A DNA stretch of 64,000 nucleotides from assembly GCF_900114345.1 (NCBI RefSeq), contig NZ_FOZJ01000003.1, positions 1,233,320 to 1,297,319 on the forward strand, written 5' to 3'. Below, piece by piece: positions 34,047 to 43,615 of this stretch (position 1 is the first letter of the stretch; each line of letters opens with the position of its first letter). The position numbers were made by a program, and so were the translations under genes. Source of the DNA: Microbacterium sp. cf046. Its GTDB lineage: Bacteria > Actinomycetota > Actinomycetes > Actinomycetales > Microbacteriaceae. The notes below the pieces were generated by a model that saw nothing but the letters and a program-made list of their open reading frames with translations, made no database searches and had not been told where the DNA came from.

Positions 34047-34628
34047 ATGGGAAGAGTCGTCATGAATGCGTCGGTCTCGGTGGATGGCTTCATCGCGGCT
34101 GAGAACGACGACCCCGGTCCGCTGTTCGAGTGGTTGGTCAGCGGTGACGTGCCGCTGGACGACAGCGGCATCCTGAAGGTGTCGAAGGCGTCCTTCGACC
34201 ACGTCCGGCCGTATTGGGACCAGATCGGAGTGACGATCGCAGGCCGCCATGTGTTCGACATCACCGATGGCTGGGACGGGACGCCACCGAGCGGGATCGA
34301 CCACGTCGTGGTCGTGACGCACCGGCCGGCGCCCGAGGGCTGGGATCCCGAGGCGCCGTTCCATTTCGTCGACAGCATCGAAGCAGCAGTGACCAAGGCA
34401 CAGGAGCTCGCGGGCGATCGCATCATCGAGTTCGCCGCGGGCGATGTCGGTGGCCAGGCGTTCGCGGCGGGCTTGATCGACGAAGTGCGCATGGACGTCG
34501 CGCCCGTCGTCCTCGGGTCGGGCAAACGCTACTTCGGTTCGGTCGACGCGCAACACCTGCTGGAAGACCCTGACGTCGTCATTCTTGGCAACCGCGTACT
34601 CCACCTGCGCTATCAGATTCGCCGTTGA
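34047..34628 (+). CDS. Dihydrofolate-reductase-like protein (RibD C-terminal family)
   Basis: A 193-residue protein. It starts MGRVVMNASVSVDGFIA, has the central IAGRHVFDITDGWDG and ends with the NADPH-binding pattern EFAAGDVGGQAFAAGLIDEV then DVAPVVLGSGKRYF, as in RibD-C/YwjB-type reductases. These are NADPH-dependent reductases of unknown substrate. GAGGAGG lies 6 bases before the ATG. A second member of the family is at 58293 on the other strand. Confidence 0.87.
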   Translation: MGRVVMNASVSVDGFIAAENDDPGPLFEWLVSGDVPLDDSGILKVSKASFDHVRPYWDQIGVTIAGRHVFDITDGWDGTPPSGIDHVVVVTHRPAPEGWDPEAPFHFVDSIEAAVTKAQELAGDRIIEFAAGDVGGQAFAAGLIDEVRMDVAPVVLGSGKRYFGSVDAQHLLEDPDVVILGNRVLHLRYQIRR

Positions 34629-34692
34629 ACGGATCCGCACCGGCCACTGCGCGGTGGAGGATGATGTCCGTACGAAGGGCTACCGTTCGAGA

Positions 34693-35265
34693 ATGGTCGC
34701 TGCCTCTGCCAAGCCCGTACTGGTCGTCGACTCTGTCGAGGAGTGGGAGCGCTGGCTGGAGTCCGATCCCGATCCTGACGGGGTGCGGCTCCGCACCCGG
34801 AAGGCGGCGTCGACCAAGCCGGGTATCTCATACGCCGAGGCGTTGGACGTCGCGCTGTGCTTCGGCTGGATCGACGGGCAGAAGCTGTCGTTGGATGCCG
34901 ACTACTTCCTGCAGGTCTTCACACCGCGCCGGCCGCGTGGGGTGTGGTCGAAGGTCAACATCGAACACGCCGCCCGTCTGATCAAGGAGGGCCGGATGCG
35001 GCCCGCCGGCCACCGCGAGATCGACCGTGCGAAGGCGGACGGGCGGTGGGACGCCGCGTATCGTCAGCGCGACGGGGAGATCCCGCCCGAACTCCAGGCG
35101 GCACTCGATGCCGACCCGGCGATCGCCGCCGCGTTCGCGGCGCAGTCGGCGCAGAACCGCTTCGCGATGGCGTTCCGCGTGAGCAGTCTGAAGCGGCCGG
35201 AGACCCGTGCGGCCCGGGTCGCCCAGTACGTCGCGATGCTCGAGAGGGGCGAGACGATCCACTGA
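34693..35265 (+). CDS. YdeI/OmpD-associated family protein
   Basis: A 190-residue protein with the family core RKAASTKPGISYAEALDVAL, CFGWIDGQKLSLDADYFLQVF, PRRPRGVWSKVN and a helical C-terminus FRVSSLKRPETRAARVAQYV. YdeI-type proteins have been linked to stress and bacteriocin resistance, but a biochemical role is not established. ATG 34693 is chosen from the family N-terminus. It follows the DHFR-like gene on the same strand by 64 bases. The gap after it (35266-35369) holds no gene. Confidence 0.83.
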   Translation: MVAASAKPVLVVDSVEEWERWLESDPDPDGVRLRTRKAASTKPGISYAEALDVALCFGWIDGQKLSLDADYFLQVFTPRRPRGVWSKVNIEHAARLIKEGRMRPAGHREIDRAKADGRWDAAYRQRDGEIPPELQAALDADPAIAAAFAAQSAQNRFAMAFRVSSLKRPETRAARVAQYVAMLERGETIH

Positions 35266-35369
35266 GTTGACGCGCGCCGGACCGAGGGCGCGCGGTCGCT
35301 CGCTACGCCGGCCAGCCACGCTCGACCGCATCCCTGGGCGCCGGGCCCCCGTGCGAGGCGGCGGCTGAT

Positions 35370-36320
35370 CTACTGCGCTGTGACAGCAGGATCGAGGGTG
35401 GGGAATGTCCAGGTGCCGTCGAGGATCTCGGGTCGAGGTCGATAGAGGCGGACGAGGTAGTTCCATCCCTCAGTGATGGGGATCGCATTCGAGCGTTCTG
35501 AGTCGGCTCCGAAATGCACGGTCACGGTGCCGTCGTCGTTGCGCGTGCCGGTGATGTTGTTCACCGTGTACACGCCGCGGTCGTTGGGCTCGAAGAATCC
35601 TTGGGCGTTGTAGACCGAGATCGACCAGAACCCGTCGACGGGGACATCGCCGACGGTCAGTTCGTATTCTCCGACCGGCAGTCGCGGGTCCACTCCGATG
35701 TAGGAGGCCTCCGTCGAGGGCAGCCCGCCCCAGCCTGCCGCGGTGCCGATCAGGTGTCGGATGGGCTCGACTTCGTCGGCGGTGCCGAACATGTGGTCGA
35801 ACCCGGTGAGGTTCCGAGCCAGTGCGAGCAGCGCGTTGCGGGTTTCGTCGAAAGACACGGTGTCGTAGTCCGGATAGGTGAAAGCCGTCGCCGCCGCGCC
35901 GGTCAACACGATCTGGTCCTGGATCCGGGCGACAGCTGCAATGTCGTCCGGGTTCGCCGGATCGACGAGGATTCTCACCGCCACCACGACGTATGGAGTG
36001 CCGAACTCCTGCGCCGTCAGCTCGTAGGTGCCCGCATCGTGGAAGACCGCCTCGACGAAGTGGTCTTCATTGACGACCATCGCTGACAAGTACCTGTCGC
36101 CGTGCTCGGGGAGAGTCAGAGTCGCACCGTTCGTCACGTCGACCACGGCGAAACTGTAGAGCGTGTCACGGTTGAGGCGAATCACCGTCTGATTGTCGAT
36201 CGCGGCCGGCTCCCGATTGTGGACGAAGCGATTGACGCCGCCGGCGTTGGCCTGGAGATCGTGGAACATCCGATCGGTTTCAGCGCGGGCGAAGTTGTCG
36301 GCATTCACGCGAATACTCAC
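35370..36320 (-). CDS. DUF1254/DUF1214 domain protein
   Basis: A 316-residue protein without a signal peptide. The N-terminal DUF1254 part has NRDTLYSFAVVDVTNGATLT; the C-terminal DUF1214 part has FWSISVYNAQGFFEPNDRGV, VTVHFGADSERSNAIP and LVRLYRPRPEILDGTW. Many relatives are exported; this one starts directly at the domain (GTG 36320, from SIRVNADNF), and the open stretch upstream is Arg/Pro-rich and unlikely to be coding. The function of the family is unknown. It is divergent from gnd. Confidence 0.85.
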   Translation of the reverse strand: MSIRVNADNFARAETDRMFHDLQANAGGVNRFVHNREPAAIDNQTVIRLNRDTLYSFAVVDVTNGATLTLPEHGDRYLSAMVVNEDHFVEAVFHDAGTYELTAQEFGTPYVVVAVRILVDPANPDDIAAVARIQDQIVLTGAAATAFTYPDYDTVSFDETRNALLALARNLTGFDHMFGTADEVEPIRHLIGTAAGWGGLPSTEASYIGVDPRLPVGEYELTVGDVPVDGFWSISVYNAQGFFEPNDRGVYTVNNITGTRNDDGTVTVHFGADSERSNAIPITEGWNYLVRLYRPRPEILDGTWTFPTLDPAVTAQ

Positions 36321-36430
36321 ATCGCCGATCCTGCCACAGCCCCCGGGAACCCCTCGCCCGCGAAACGACCTCGCCGTAGACTCCGGTGATCCGCCGCTCG
36401 GGCGGGGTCGATCGATCAATCGGAGAGAGC

Positions 36431-37492
<1,062 letters not shown>

Positions 37493-37587
37493 CGTCCGGC
37501 GGTTGCCCGGGGTCCGACCGGATAGCACCGGCGCGGCTCGCGCACCAGGGGGCGTCGCGCCGAACGACCACGACCTAGCATCGGGCT

Positions 37588-38955
37588 GTGACCAAGCGTC
37601 GAGCACCCAAGAGCGTGAGCCTGTTGATCCTCGGAGCCGGGGGAGACCTGACCAAGCGCCTGCTGCTCCCGGGGCTGGCGAGCCTGCTGTCGGCGCACGA
37701 CTATGACGTGCAGGTGCTGGGCGCGGCGCGGGAAGAGCGCACGGACGCGGAGTGGCGGCAGCTGATTCGCGACAGCTTCGAGCAGGTCACCGAACCCGAG
37801 AACGGCGACCGCTACCTCGAATCCGCTCGGTACATCACCGCAGACGTGACGGATGCCGAGCAGCTGCGCACCCTGATCGCGGCGTGTGACCACACGCCCA
37901 TCATCTACTTCGCCCTGCCGCCCGCCGTCACCACCAAGGTGTGCGCCGTGCTGCGTCAACTCGACCTCCCCGATGGCACTCGCCTCGCGCTCGAGAAGCC
38001 GTTCGGCACCGACCTGAAGTCTGCTCGTGCGCTGAACCGACAGATCGCGCAGGTCGTGCCCGAAGAGCAGGTGTTCCGCATCGACCACTTCCTGGGGATG
38101 TCGATGGTGCTGAACATCCTCGGCCTGCGGTTCGCGAATCAGTTCTTCGAGTCGGTATGGAACGGCCGCCGGATCGAACGCGTCGAGATCGTCTACGACG
38201 AACTGCTCGGACTCGAAGGGCGTGGCGGCTACTACGACCACGCAGGGGCCTTGGTCGACATGCTGCAGAGCCACCTGCTCGAAGTCCTCGCGCTCGTCGC
38301 GATGGAGCAGCCTCCGCGGCTGAATGAAGTGGAACTCCGATCCAACGCAGCGCAGGTTCTGCGCGCCACCCACCTGTGGGACGACGACCCGGTCGCGTCC
38401 AGCCGCCGAGCCCGCTACACCGCAGGCAAAGTGGGCGACCGGAAGATGCCTTCGTACGCGGATGAACCGGGTGTCGACCCGGCGCTGATGACCGAGACGC
38501 TCGCGCAGGTCACTCTCGAGGTGGACACCGCGCGGTGGCACGGCGTGCCGTTCGTGCTGCGGTCGGGCAAGGCGCTCGGCAAGTACGTCACGCAGGTGCG
38601 TGTGCAGATGCGGCCGGTGCCGGAGATCCCCGGGTTCGGCGGCGCTCCGGCGCCCGACTCGATCATGCTCGATCTCAAGTCGGGAGCAGTCGAACTCGAT
38701 CTGACCATGAACGGAAGCGGCGACCCGTTCACATTGGAGCGCAGCACGCTCGAGGTCAAGAAGGAGCCGGGCGACCTGCTCCCGTATGGGCAGGTGCTGC
38801 AGGGCATCGTCGAGGGCGACCCACTGCTGTCCGTGCGCGCTGACATGGCGGAGGAGTGCTGGCGCATCTTGGAACCGGTGCTGCGCGCGTGGCGCAAAGG
38901 CGATGTCCCGCTAGAGGAGTACACGGCGGGCTCCCTCGGCCCGAAGGGCTGGTAG
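37588..38955 (+). CDS. zwf: Glucose-6-phosphate dehydrogenase
   Basis: A 455-residue enzyme that oxidises glucose 6-phosphate to 6-phosphogluconolactone. Coenzyme motif LLILGAGGDLTKRLLLPGL; the catalytic signature is RIDHFLGMSMVLN, with Phe where most family members have Tyr; substrate-binding EKPFGTDLKSA; and later WHGVPFVLRSGKAL with the conserved Lys. GTG 37588 is the start. It follows gnd by 95 bases on the same strand. No lactonase or opcA partner is present, unlike the usual actinobacterial tkt-tal-zwf-opcA-pgl cluster, so this is probably a second copy. Confidence 0.93.
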   Translation: MTKRRAPKSVSLLILGAGGDLTKRLLLPGLASLLSAHDYDVQVLGAAREERTDAEWRQLIRDSFEQVTEPENGDRYLESARYITADVTDAEQLRTLIAACDHTPIIYFALPPAVTTKVCAVLRQLDLPDGTRLALEKPFGTDLKSARALNRQIAQVVPEEQVFRIDHFLGMSMVLNILGLRFANQFFESVWNGRRIERVEIVYDELLGLEGRGGYYDHAGALVDMLQSHLLEVLALVAMEQPPRLNEVELRSNAAQVLRATHLWDDDPVASSRRARYTAGKVGDRKMPSYADEPGVDPALMTETLAQVTLEVDTARWHGVPFVLRSGKALGKYVTQVRVQMRPVPEIPGFGGAPAPDSIMLDLKSGAVELDLTMNGSGDPFTLERSTLEVKKEPGDLLPYGQVLQGIVEGDPLLSVRADMAEECWRILEPVLRAWRKGDVPLEEYTAGSLGPKGW

Positions 38956-38981
38956 GTGTGGCGCCGACGTGGATCCCTCAC

Positions 38982-39017
38982 CTCCCCCACGTGCTTGTCG
39001 TGGTTCACGTGGGGGAG
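38982..39017 (+). terminator. Perfect 12-bp-stem hairpin after zwf
   Basis: CTCCCCCACGTG (38982-38993) and CACGTGGGGGAG (39006-39017) pair perfectly around a 12-base loop. It starts 26 bases after the zwf stop and 51 bases before a small secreted-peptide frame. Terminator is the simplest reading, although it has no T-run. Confidence 0.65.
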
Positions 39018-39068
39018 TAAGCAGGTGTGACTCGTGTTCGGCCGAGGCGTGTGATGAGAGGAGTCGCG

Positions 39069-39209
39069 ATGAGGGGCGATCAGGATCGACGACACGTGCG
39101 TCGGGCGATAGGGGCAGTGCTCGTGGCGGTGGGAATAGCAGCAGCGGTCCTGGCTGCGCCGGCCGCATCGGCGGCCCCCGGCACCCTCGACTATTTCGCG
39201 TCGGGGTAG
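39069..39209 (+). CDS. Putative tiny secreted peptide (signal peptide plus about 11 residues)
   Basis: A 46-residue frame. MRGDQDRRHVRRAIG is a basic n-region, VLVAVGIAAAVLAAPA the hydrophobic core, and ASAAP a good signal-peptidase I site, leaving APGTLDYFASG as a mature peptide. GAGAGGAG lies 5 bases before ATG 39069, a strong ribosome-binding site. The last 19 bases overlap the 3' end of the convergent gene. It may be a real micropeptide or the stump of a secreted protein whose body was lost when the neighbour arrived. I recognise no homolog. Confidence 0.5.
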   Translation: MRGDQDRRHVRRAIGAVLVAVGIAAAVLAAPAASAAPGTLDYFASG

Positions 39210-39997
39210 AGCAAGCCCACGAGGGTGCGCGTCGCCGCCGCCGGCGAGAGGTCGTCGAGAAGCCCGGCCGGGACCTGCATGGGCGGAAAGTGGGCGGGGA
39301 TCGGTTTGCTCGCGTCGATGGACAGCCCCACCGCGCGTTCCAGATCTGCCAGGGCGATGATCCCCTGGCGGTCCAGCCGCAGTCCTTCCCCGTTCAGCTC
39401 GAGGATCGGAAGCGAGCCCAAGGCATTGTGCGGGGCCGATGATTCGAACAGCAGCGGCATGCTGTGCCGGCGGCAGAAGGCAGCAGCATCCTCGATCTCG
39501 ACGATCTCTGTGGAGCCGGCCTCGTTCATCGACGTGGCTGCCACCCACTGCACGCCGGCGTGCCACAGGGCCTCGATGAAGCCGAAGGTCCCCGGCATCC
39601 TTCGCGGATCGAACACCTGCACCCACTGTCTCCCCTGATTCTCCGAGATGAGGTGCTCGGGAATCCGATGGGTGGGATGAGCTGGCGCACGGACGGCGAT
39701 CATGCATGCCAGCTCCGCCGCGAACCACGGGGTTCCGAGCAACCGCTGCACTTCGGGGGGCAAGGATGCGGCGTCGATGAGATCGATCAGCTCTTGAGCG
39801 CCGACACAGATCCCGAGCGGTTTGAACCCCCGACCGGCGCCCTTGATGGCCATGATCCGCTCGGCGACACCCGCGTGGGCCCCGTCGACGATGAGTCCGA
39901 ACACCGTGCCGAAATGCGCGCCGACGACCTCGCCCGATCGGATGATCTCGACGGCGCGAGCGACAGCGCCCCTGTCATCGAACGAAACGATTTCCAC
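39191..39997 (-). CDS. Divergent Sua5/YciO/YrdC-like protein
   Basis: A 268-residue protein. The N-terminal 100 residues follow the YrdC pattern: AVEIIRSGEVVGAHFGTVFGLIVDG, then AERIMAIKGAGRGFKPLGICV, which correspond to the PTDTVYGL and K-x-R-P motifs of threonylcarbamoyl-AMP synthases. Several residues of those motifs differ (HFGTVFGL instead of PTDTVYGL; KGAGRGFKPL). The rest has SENQGRQWVQVFDPRRMPGT and AATSMNEAGSTEIVE, the latter like the TSAN strand of YrdC. A tRNA t6A role seems unlikely; it may be a paralog with another acylphosphate-type substrate. Confidence 0.6.
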   Translation of the reverse strand: MEIVSFDDRGAVARAVEIIRSGEVVGAHFGTVFGLIVDGAHAGVAERIMAIKGAGRGFKPLGICVGAQELIDLIDAASLPPEVQRLLGTPWFAAELACMIAVRAPAHPTHRIPEHLISENQGRQWVQVFDPRRMPGTFGFIEALWHAGVQWVAATSMNEAGSTEIVEIEDAAAFCRRHSMPLLFESSAPHNALGSLPILELNGEGLRLDRQGIIALADLERAVGLSIDASKPIPAHFPPMQVPAGLLDDLSPAAATRTLVGLLYPDAK

Positions 39998-40171
39998 GGC
40001 ATCATTCCACCATGCGGCCGCCTGACTGCGGCTCGGGATCTCCGCGGTTTCGTCTCGATGAGCGCTTGCCGAACGAGAGTCGTGGGCCAGCGGTCAACGG
40101 AAGTGCGGGGTTTGAGTCAGGGAGTCGCCGCGGCCGGTCCGACCGTTCCGCGGGCGTTCTACGCTCCCTAT

Positions 40172-40372
40172 ATGCAGCCATCGAAACCGAGCCTGAAGGA
40201 CCTTGCCGAGCAGAATCGGAAGCTGGTCGAACGGGTCAGCGCGACTGTCACGACGCGGCCCATCGTCAACTGGCACGACACCGCAGACCAGCGGCGCCGG
40301 TTCGGAGAGCGGGCCGCCGATGCGCTGCGTAACGGGATGGGCAGTTGGGGATTCGCGCAAGTGGCCTGGTGA
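40172..40372 (+). pseudogene. Truncated DUF1003-like protein, N-terminal fragment
   Basis: A 66-residue frame from ATG 40172 ending RRRFGERAADALRNGMGSWGF then AQVAW and a stop. The RxFGxxxAD...GSWxF pattern is the entry into the first membrane helix of DUF1003 proteins; the two transmembrane helices that should follow are missing. The stop is 11 bases from the end of the convergent hydrolase gene, so the body was probably lost in a rearrangement at this junction. The 39998-40171 gap before it holds only its promoter region. Confidence 0.5.
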
Positions 40373-40383
40373 CGAACCCTGGA

Positions 40384-41343
40384 TCAGTCCCGCACCGCGA
40401 GCACGACGTCGTGAATCGAGTCGATGACAAGCTGCGGGTTGCCGAGCTGCACGTAGTGGTTGCTTCGGGTGTCGGTGACGTGGACAGCGTCCGTGAACTT
40501 CGCAGGCAGCAGATCCTGGGCGGAAAGTTGCGCTGCCCACAGCGCATCGGCGAACTCCTGGTCAACAGCCGCCGGCAGCTGCCCGGATGCCACCAGCTCG
40601 GGTGTCAGCTGCGGCGTGTCGGCGGTGAGCACGATCACCGGAATGTCGCGAACGGGCGCCGAATCCTGCATCTCGGTGACAAGCGTGGCGAAGTCGAAGG
40701 ACTCGGCGCCGGGCTGTGTCGGCGCGTTGATCTGTTCGAACACCGCCTGCTGTTCGGCGGTCAGCCCCGCTTGAAGATCTTCCGACAGCGCATCGACGAG
40801 CACCAGTCCGGCGACGTCGTCCGGATGCTCGCTCGCGAAGAGCCGGATGATCGGACCGCCATAGGAATGACCGGCGAGTACGAACGGGCCCTTTTCACCG
40901 GACGCGGCCAGGAGCTTCTGCACGTCGTCTGCCGAGATCTGTGCGGTGGTGGGCTGGTCCACCTCCGTGGATCTGCTCCCACCGGTGCCGGGCCGGTCGT
41001 ATGCGCACACTCTCGTGAAGCGGGCGACGTCTTCGTAAACCGTGGGCGTGTCGGGACCCGCCTCGTCGAGTCGGGTGTTCCACACTTCTGCGCTGTCGCC
41101 GAGCCCTGATACCAGGACGACGGTCGGCGAACCGTTGCCATGACACTCGAGGTAAAGATCTCGCCCGTCGCCGACATTCACCGTGCCGGCACGATCGATC
41201 GCCGCATCCGGCGAGTTGGTGGGGGAGATGCCTTCGACCACCGAGCACCCGGCAAGGAGGACGACAGCCACGACGACGAGGATGAACGGGTGGTGAGGGC
41301 GCGCCGCGTCCCTCCGCCGTCCCCGACCCTCGCTATTGCCCAC
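40384..41343 (-). CDS. Alpha/beta hydrolase lipoprotein
   Basis: A 319-residue exported hydrolase. A basic N-terminus, a hydrophobic stretch (FILVVVAVVLLAGC) and lipobox LAGC indicate membrane anchoring. The hydrolase domain has VVLVSGLGDSAEVWN, YDRPGTGGS, the nucleophile elbow GHSYGG and a C-terminal SNHYVQLGNPQLVI, with the catalytic His. Similar proteins are annotated as secreted esterases or peptidases. It is a single-gene unit that ends against a DUF1003 fragment. Confidence 0.85.
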   Translation of the reverse strand: MGNSEGRGRRRDAARPHHPFILVVVAVVLLAGCSVVEGISPTNSPDAAIDRAGTVNVGDGRDLYLECHGNGSPTVVLVSGLGDSAEVWNTRLDEAGPDTPTVYEDVARFTRVCAYDRPGTGGSRSTEVDQPTTAQISADDVQKLLAASGEKGPFVLAGHSYGGPIIRLFASEHPDDVAGLVLVDALSEDLQAGLTAEQQAVFEQINAPTQPGAESFDFATLVTEMQDSAPVRDIPVIVLTADTPQLTPELVASGQLPAAVDQEFADALWAAQLSAQDLLPAKFTDAVHVTDTRSNHYVQLGNPQLVIDSIHDVVLAVRD

Positions 41344-41466
41344 GGCCGCAGTCTGTCAGTGAACTCCGTCGACCGCGCGCTCTGCACGATATCCGGTCCA
41401 TATGCAGTCGCCCGCATGGCGGGGCGAGACGTCGTCGCTGTCGCCGCAGTGCTGGCGCTCGGCGTG

Positions 41467-42771
41467 CTACTCGTATCGCAGCGAATCGACCGGATCCGCG
41501 CGCGCCGCGCGTGCCGCCGGCAGCGTTCCGGCGAGGAACGCGATCGCCATCACCACCACGATGATCACCAAGATCGACGCCGGGTCGAACGCGATGAGGG
41601 TTAGTCCCGGGAGGTTCGACAGCAGGGATGTCGAGAGCACAGAGCTGAGCGCCGACCCCGCGAGCATGGCGATCGCGACGCCGATTGCGCTGCCGAGGAA
41701 CCCGATGAAGGCCGCCTCGATGCTGAACAGGCTGAACACGCGCCCGTTGCCCATTCCCATGGCCTTCATCAGACCGATCTCGCGTGTGCGCTCCTGCACC
41801 GACATGAACAGTGTGTTGACGATCCCGAAGCTGGCCGCAAGGAGCGCGATGATGGCGAAGGCATTCAGCACGAGCACGATCCCATCGATCACGGTCTTGA
41901 ACATTCCGAGCTGGTCGGCGACGGTCGAGCCGGTGAAGCCGACATCGGCCAGCCGATCCTTGAGCGCGCTGATCTCGTCGTCGGTGGCTGACGGATCGAA
42001 GAAGACGCTCGCCTGGGCGTAGCGCTCCACCTGGTCGGCGGGCACGCCCATGCTCTGCGCGTCGAAGAGCTCGTCGCTGAGGGCCGTGTTGGGCACGAGG
42101 CTCGCGCCGGTCGGCGAGGCCAGACCCTCTTCGGCGACGCCGACGACGGTCGCGTCGACGACGTGCTGCGTGCGCTCGGCGTCGGTGATCGCGATGGACA
42201 CCGTCTGTCCGACGGCGCTCGCCGCGTCGCCGAGCCCCATCGGCTCGACGAACGACACGGGCAGCACGAGCTGCAGATCTGCGGCGCTGTCGTCGGGTTC
42301 GGTTCCAGCCTCCAGCTGGATCGTCTGCCCCGCGATGAGACTCCCGACTCCGATGACGTACTTGGTGCCGTCGTCCGCCTGGATGTAGTCGGGCGAGATC
42401 GAGCGTGTGGGCACCACGTCCGTGACGCCTTCGATCCCGTTGAGGGTGTCAAGGTCGGCAGGAGTGAGTGCGACAACGGTCGATCCGGGCGGGCCCGGCT
42501 GCCCGCTGGCGATGGCATCCGGGTCGTATTCGACCGGGCCGTCGGCGGCGACGCCCGTCGCGCTCTCCTGAGTCTTCGTGACGGTCATGACATCGGCAGC
42601 GCCGATCGAGGTCACGGTGTCATCGATGTATGCATTGATGCCCGTGCCGAGCCCGCTCGTGAGGGTGAGGGTGAAGGCGCCCACGAAGATCGCGAGGATC
42701 GTCAGGATCGTGCGGGTCTTGGATCGGAAGGTGTTCGATACGGCGGAGCCGATCAGGTCGACGGTTCTCAT
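41467..42771 (-). CDS. MacB/FtsX-type ABC transporter permease
   Basis: A 434-residue protein with the MacB layout: helix 1 after a basic start (SKTRTILTILAIFVGAFTLT), a periplasmic domain of about 230 residues, then three helices (IALLAASFGIVNTLFMSV and following) and the C-terminal PAARAARADPVDSLRYE. The FtsX signature VQERTREIGLMKAMGMGNGRV follows helix 2. It couples to the ATPase encoded immediately upstream (ATGA overlap). Such exporters work mechanically on peptides, lipoproteins or antibiotics at the cell surface. Confidence 0.9.
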   Translation of the reverse strand: MRTVDLIGSAVSNTFRSKTRTILTILAIFVGAFTLTLTSGLGTGINAYIDDTVTSIGAADVMTVTKTQESATGVAADGPVEYDPDAIASGQPGPPGSTVVALTPADLDTLNGIEGVTDVVPTRSISPDYIQADDGTKYVIGVGSLIAGQTIQLEAGTEPDDSAADLQLVLPVSFVEPMGLGDAASAVGQTVSIAITDAERTQHVVDATVVGVAEEGLASPTGASLVPNTALSDELFDAQSMGVPADQVERYAQASVFFDPSATDDEISALKDRLADVGFTGSTVADQLGMFKTVIDGIVLVLNAFAIIALLAASFGIVNTLFMSVQERTREIGLMKAMGMGNGRVFSLFSIEAAFIGFLGSAIGVAIAMLAGSALSSVLSTSLLSNLPGLTLIAFDPASILVIIVVVMAIAFLAGTLPAARAARADPVDSLRYE

Positions 42772-43466
42772 GCGGCCACCGCCGCGGAGTCCTCGACCAG
42801 CAGGCCGTCGCGGATGAACAGTCGCCGATCACAGCGGCTGGCGAGGTCTTCGTCATGCGTCACGACGATGAGCGTGATGCCGTTCTCACGGTTGAGTGCG
42901 AACAGGATGTCTTCGACGATGGCGCCGGTCACGGTGTCGAGGTTGCCGGTCGGCTCGTCGGCGAAGATGATGCGCGGGTTGTTCACGAGCGCTCGTGCGA
43001 TGACGGTGCGCTGCTTCTGGCCGCCGGAGAGGTTGACGGCCTTGTTCTTGGCCTTGTCGTCGAGCTCGAGCTGTTCGAGCGCGGCGTGGCCGCGGCGGCG
43101 GCGTTCCGAGCGGCCCACGCCGGCGATCTTCAGCGGCAGAATCACGTTCTCGAGCACCGTCGAATTGCCGGTGAGAAAGAACTGCTGGAAGACGAATCCG
43201 AAGGTCTTGTTGCGGGTGCGATTGAGTCGGCCGCCGCGGAGGGCAGAGGTGTCGACGCCTTCGAGCTCGACCGTGCCGGACGACGGCGCGTCGAGCAGTG
43301 CGAGGACGTGCATGAGCGTGGACTTGCCCGAGCCGCTCTTGCCGACGATCGCGATGCTTTCACCCTCGCGGATGTCGAAGCTCACCCCCTTCAGCGCGTC
43401 GAAGCGGTTCTGGCCCCGGCCATAGGACTTGTGCACGTCCTTGACGGAGATGATCGGCGTATTCAT
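42768..43466 (-). CDS. MacB-type ABC transporter ATPase
   Basis: A 232-residue ATPase. Walker A GKSGSGKST, Q-loop FVFQQFFLTGNSTVLENV, signature LSGGQKQRTVIARAL, Walker B RIIFADEPTGNLD and the switch His in VVTHDEDLA. The Q-loop neighbourhood is typical of the LolD/MacB group. ATG 43466 is preferred (MNTPIISVKDVHKSYG); an upstream extension crosses the divergent promoter. It is divergent from the two-component system by 149 bp, a classic arrangement of a sensor controlling its export pump. Confidence 0.92.
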   Translation of the reverse strand: MNTPIISVKDVHKSYGRGQNRFDALKGVSFDIREGESIAIVGKSGSGKSTLMHVLALLDAPSSGTVELEGVDTSALRGGRLNRTRNKTFGFVFQQFFLTGNSTVLENVILPLKIAGVGRSERRRRGHAALEQLELDDKAKNKAVNLSGGQKQRTVIARALVNNPRIIFADEPTGNLDTVTGAIVEDILFALNRENGITLIVVTHDEDLASRCDRRLFIRDGLLVEDSAAVAA

Positions 43467-43615
43467 GAGGCTCCTTGCGAGTGGACTTCCAGCGTCGCCG
43501 TTCGAGGCCGACAACGCGTCACCCCGGGGTGGACACTTCGAGTACTGCGATCGCGGTACTCCGTGTGCCGCGAATGGTGGATGCCGTGGGTCGCGCGGCC
43601 CGCCACACTGGTCTG

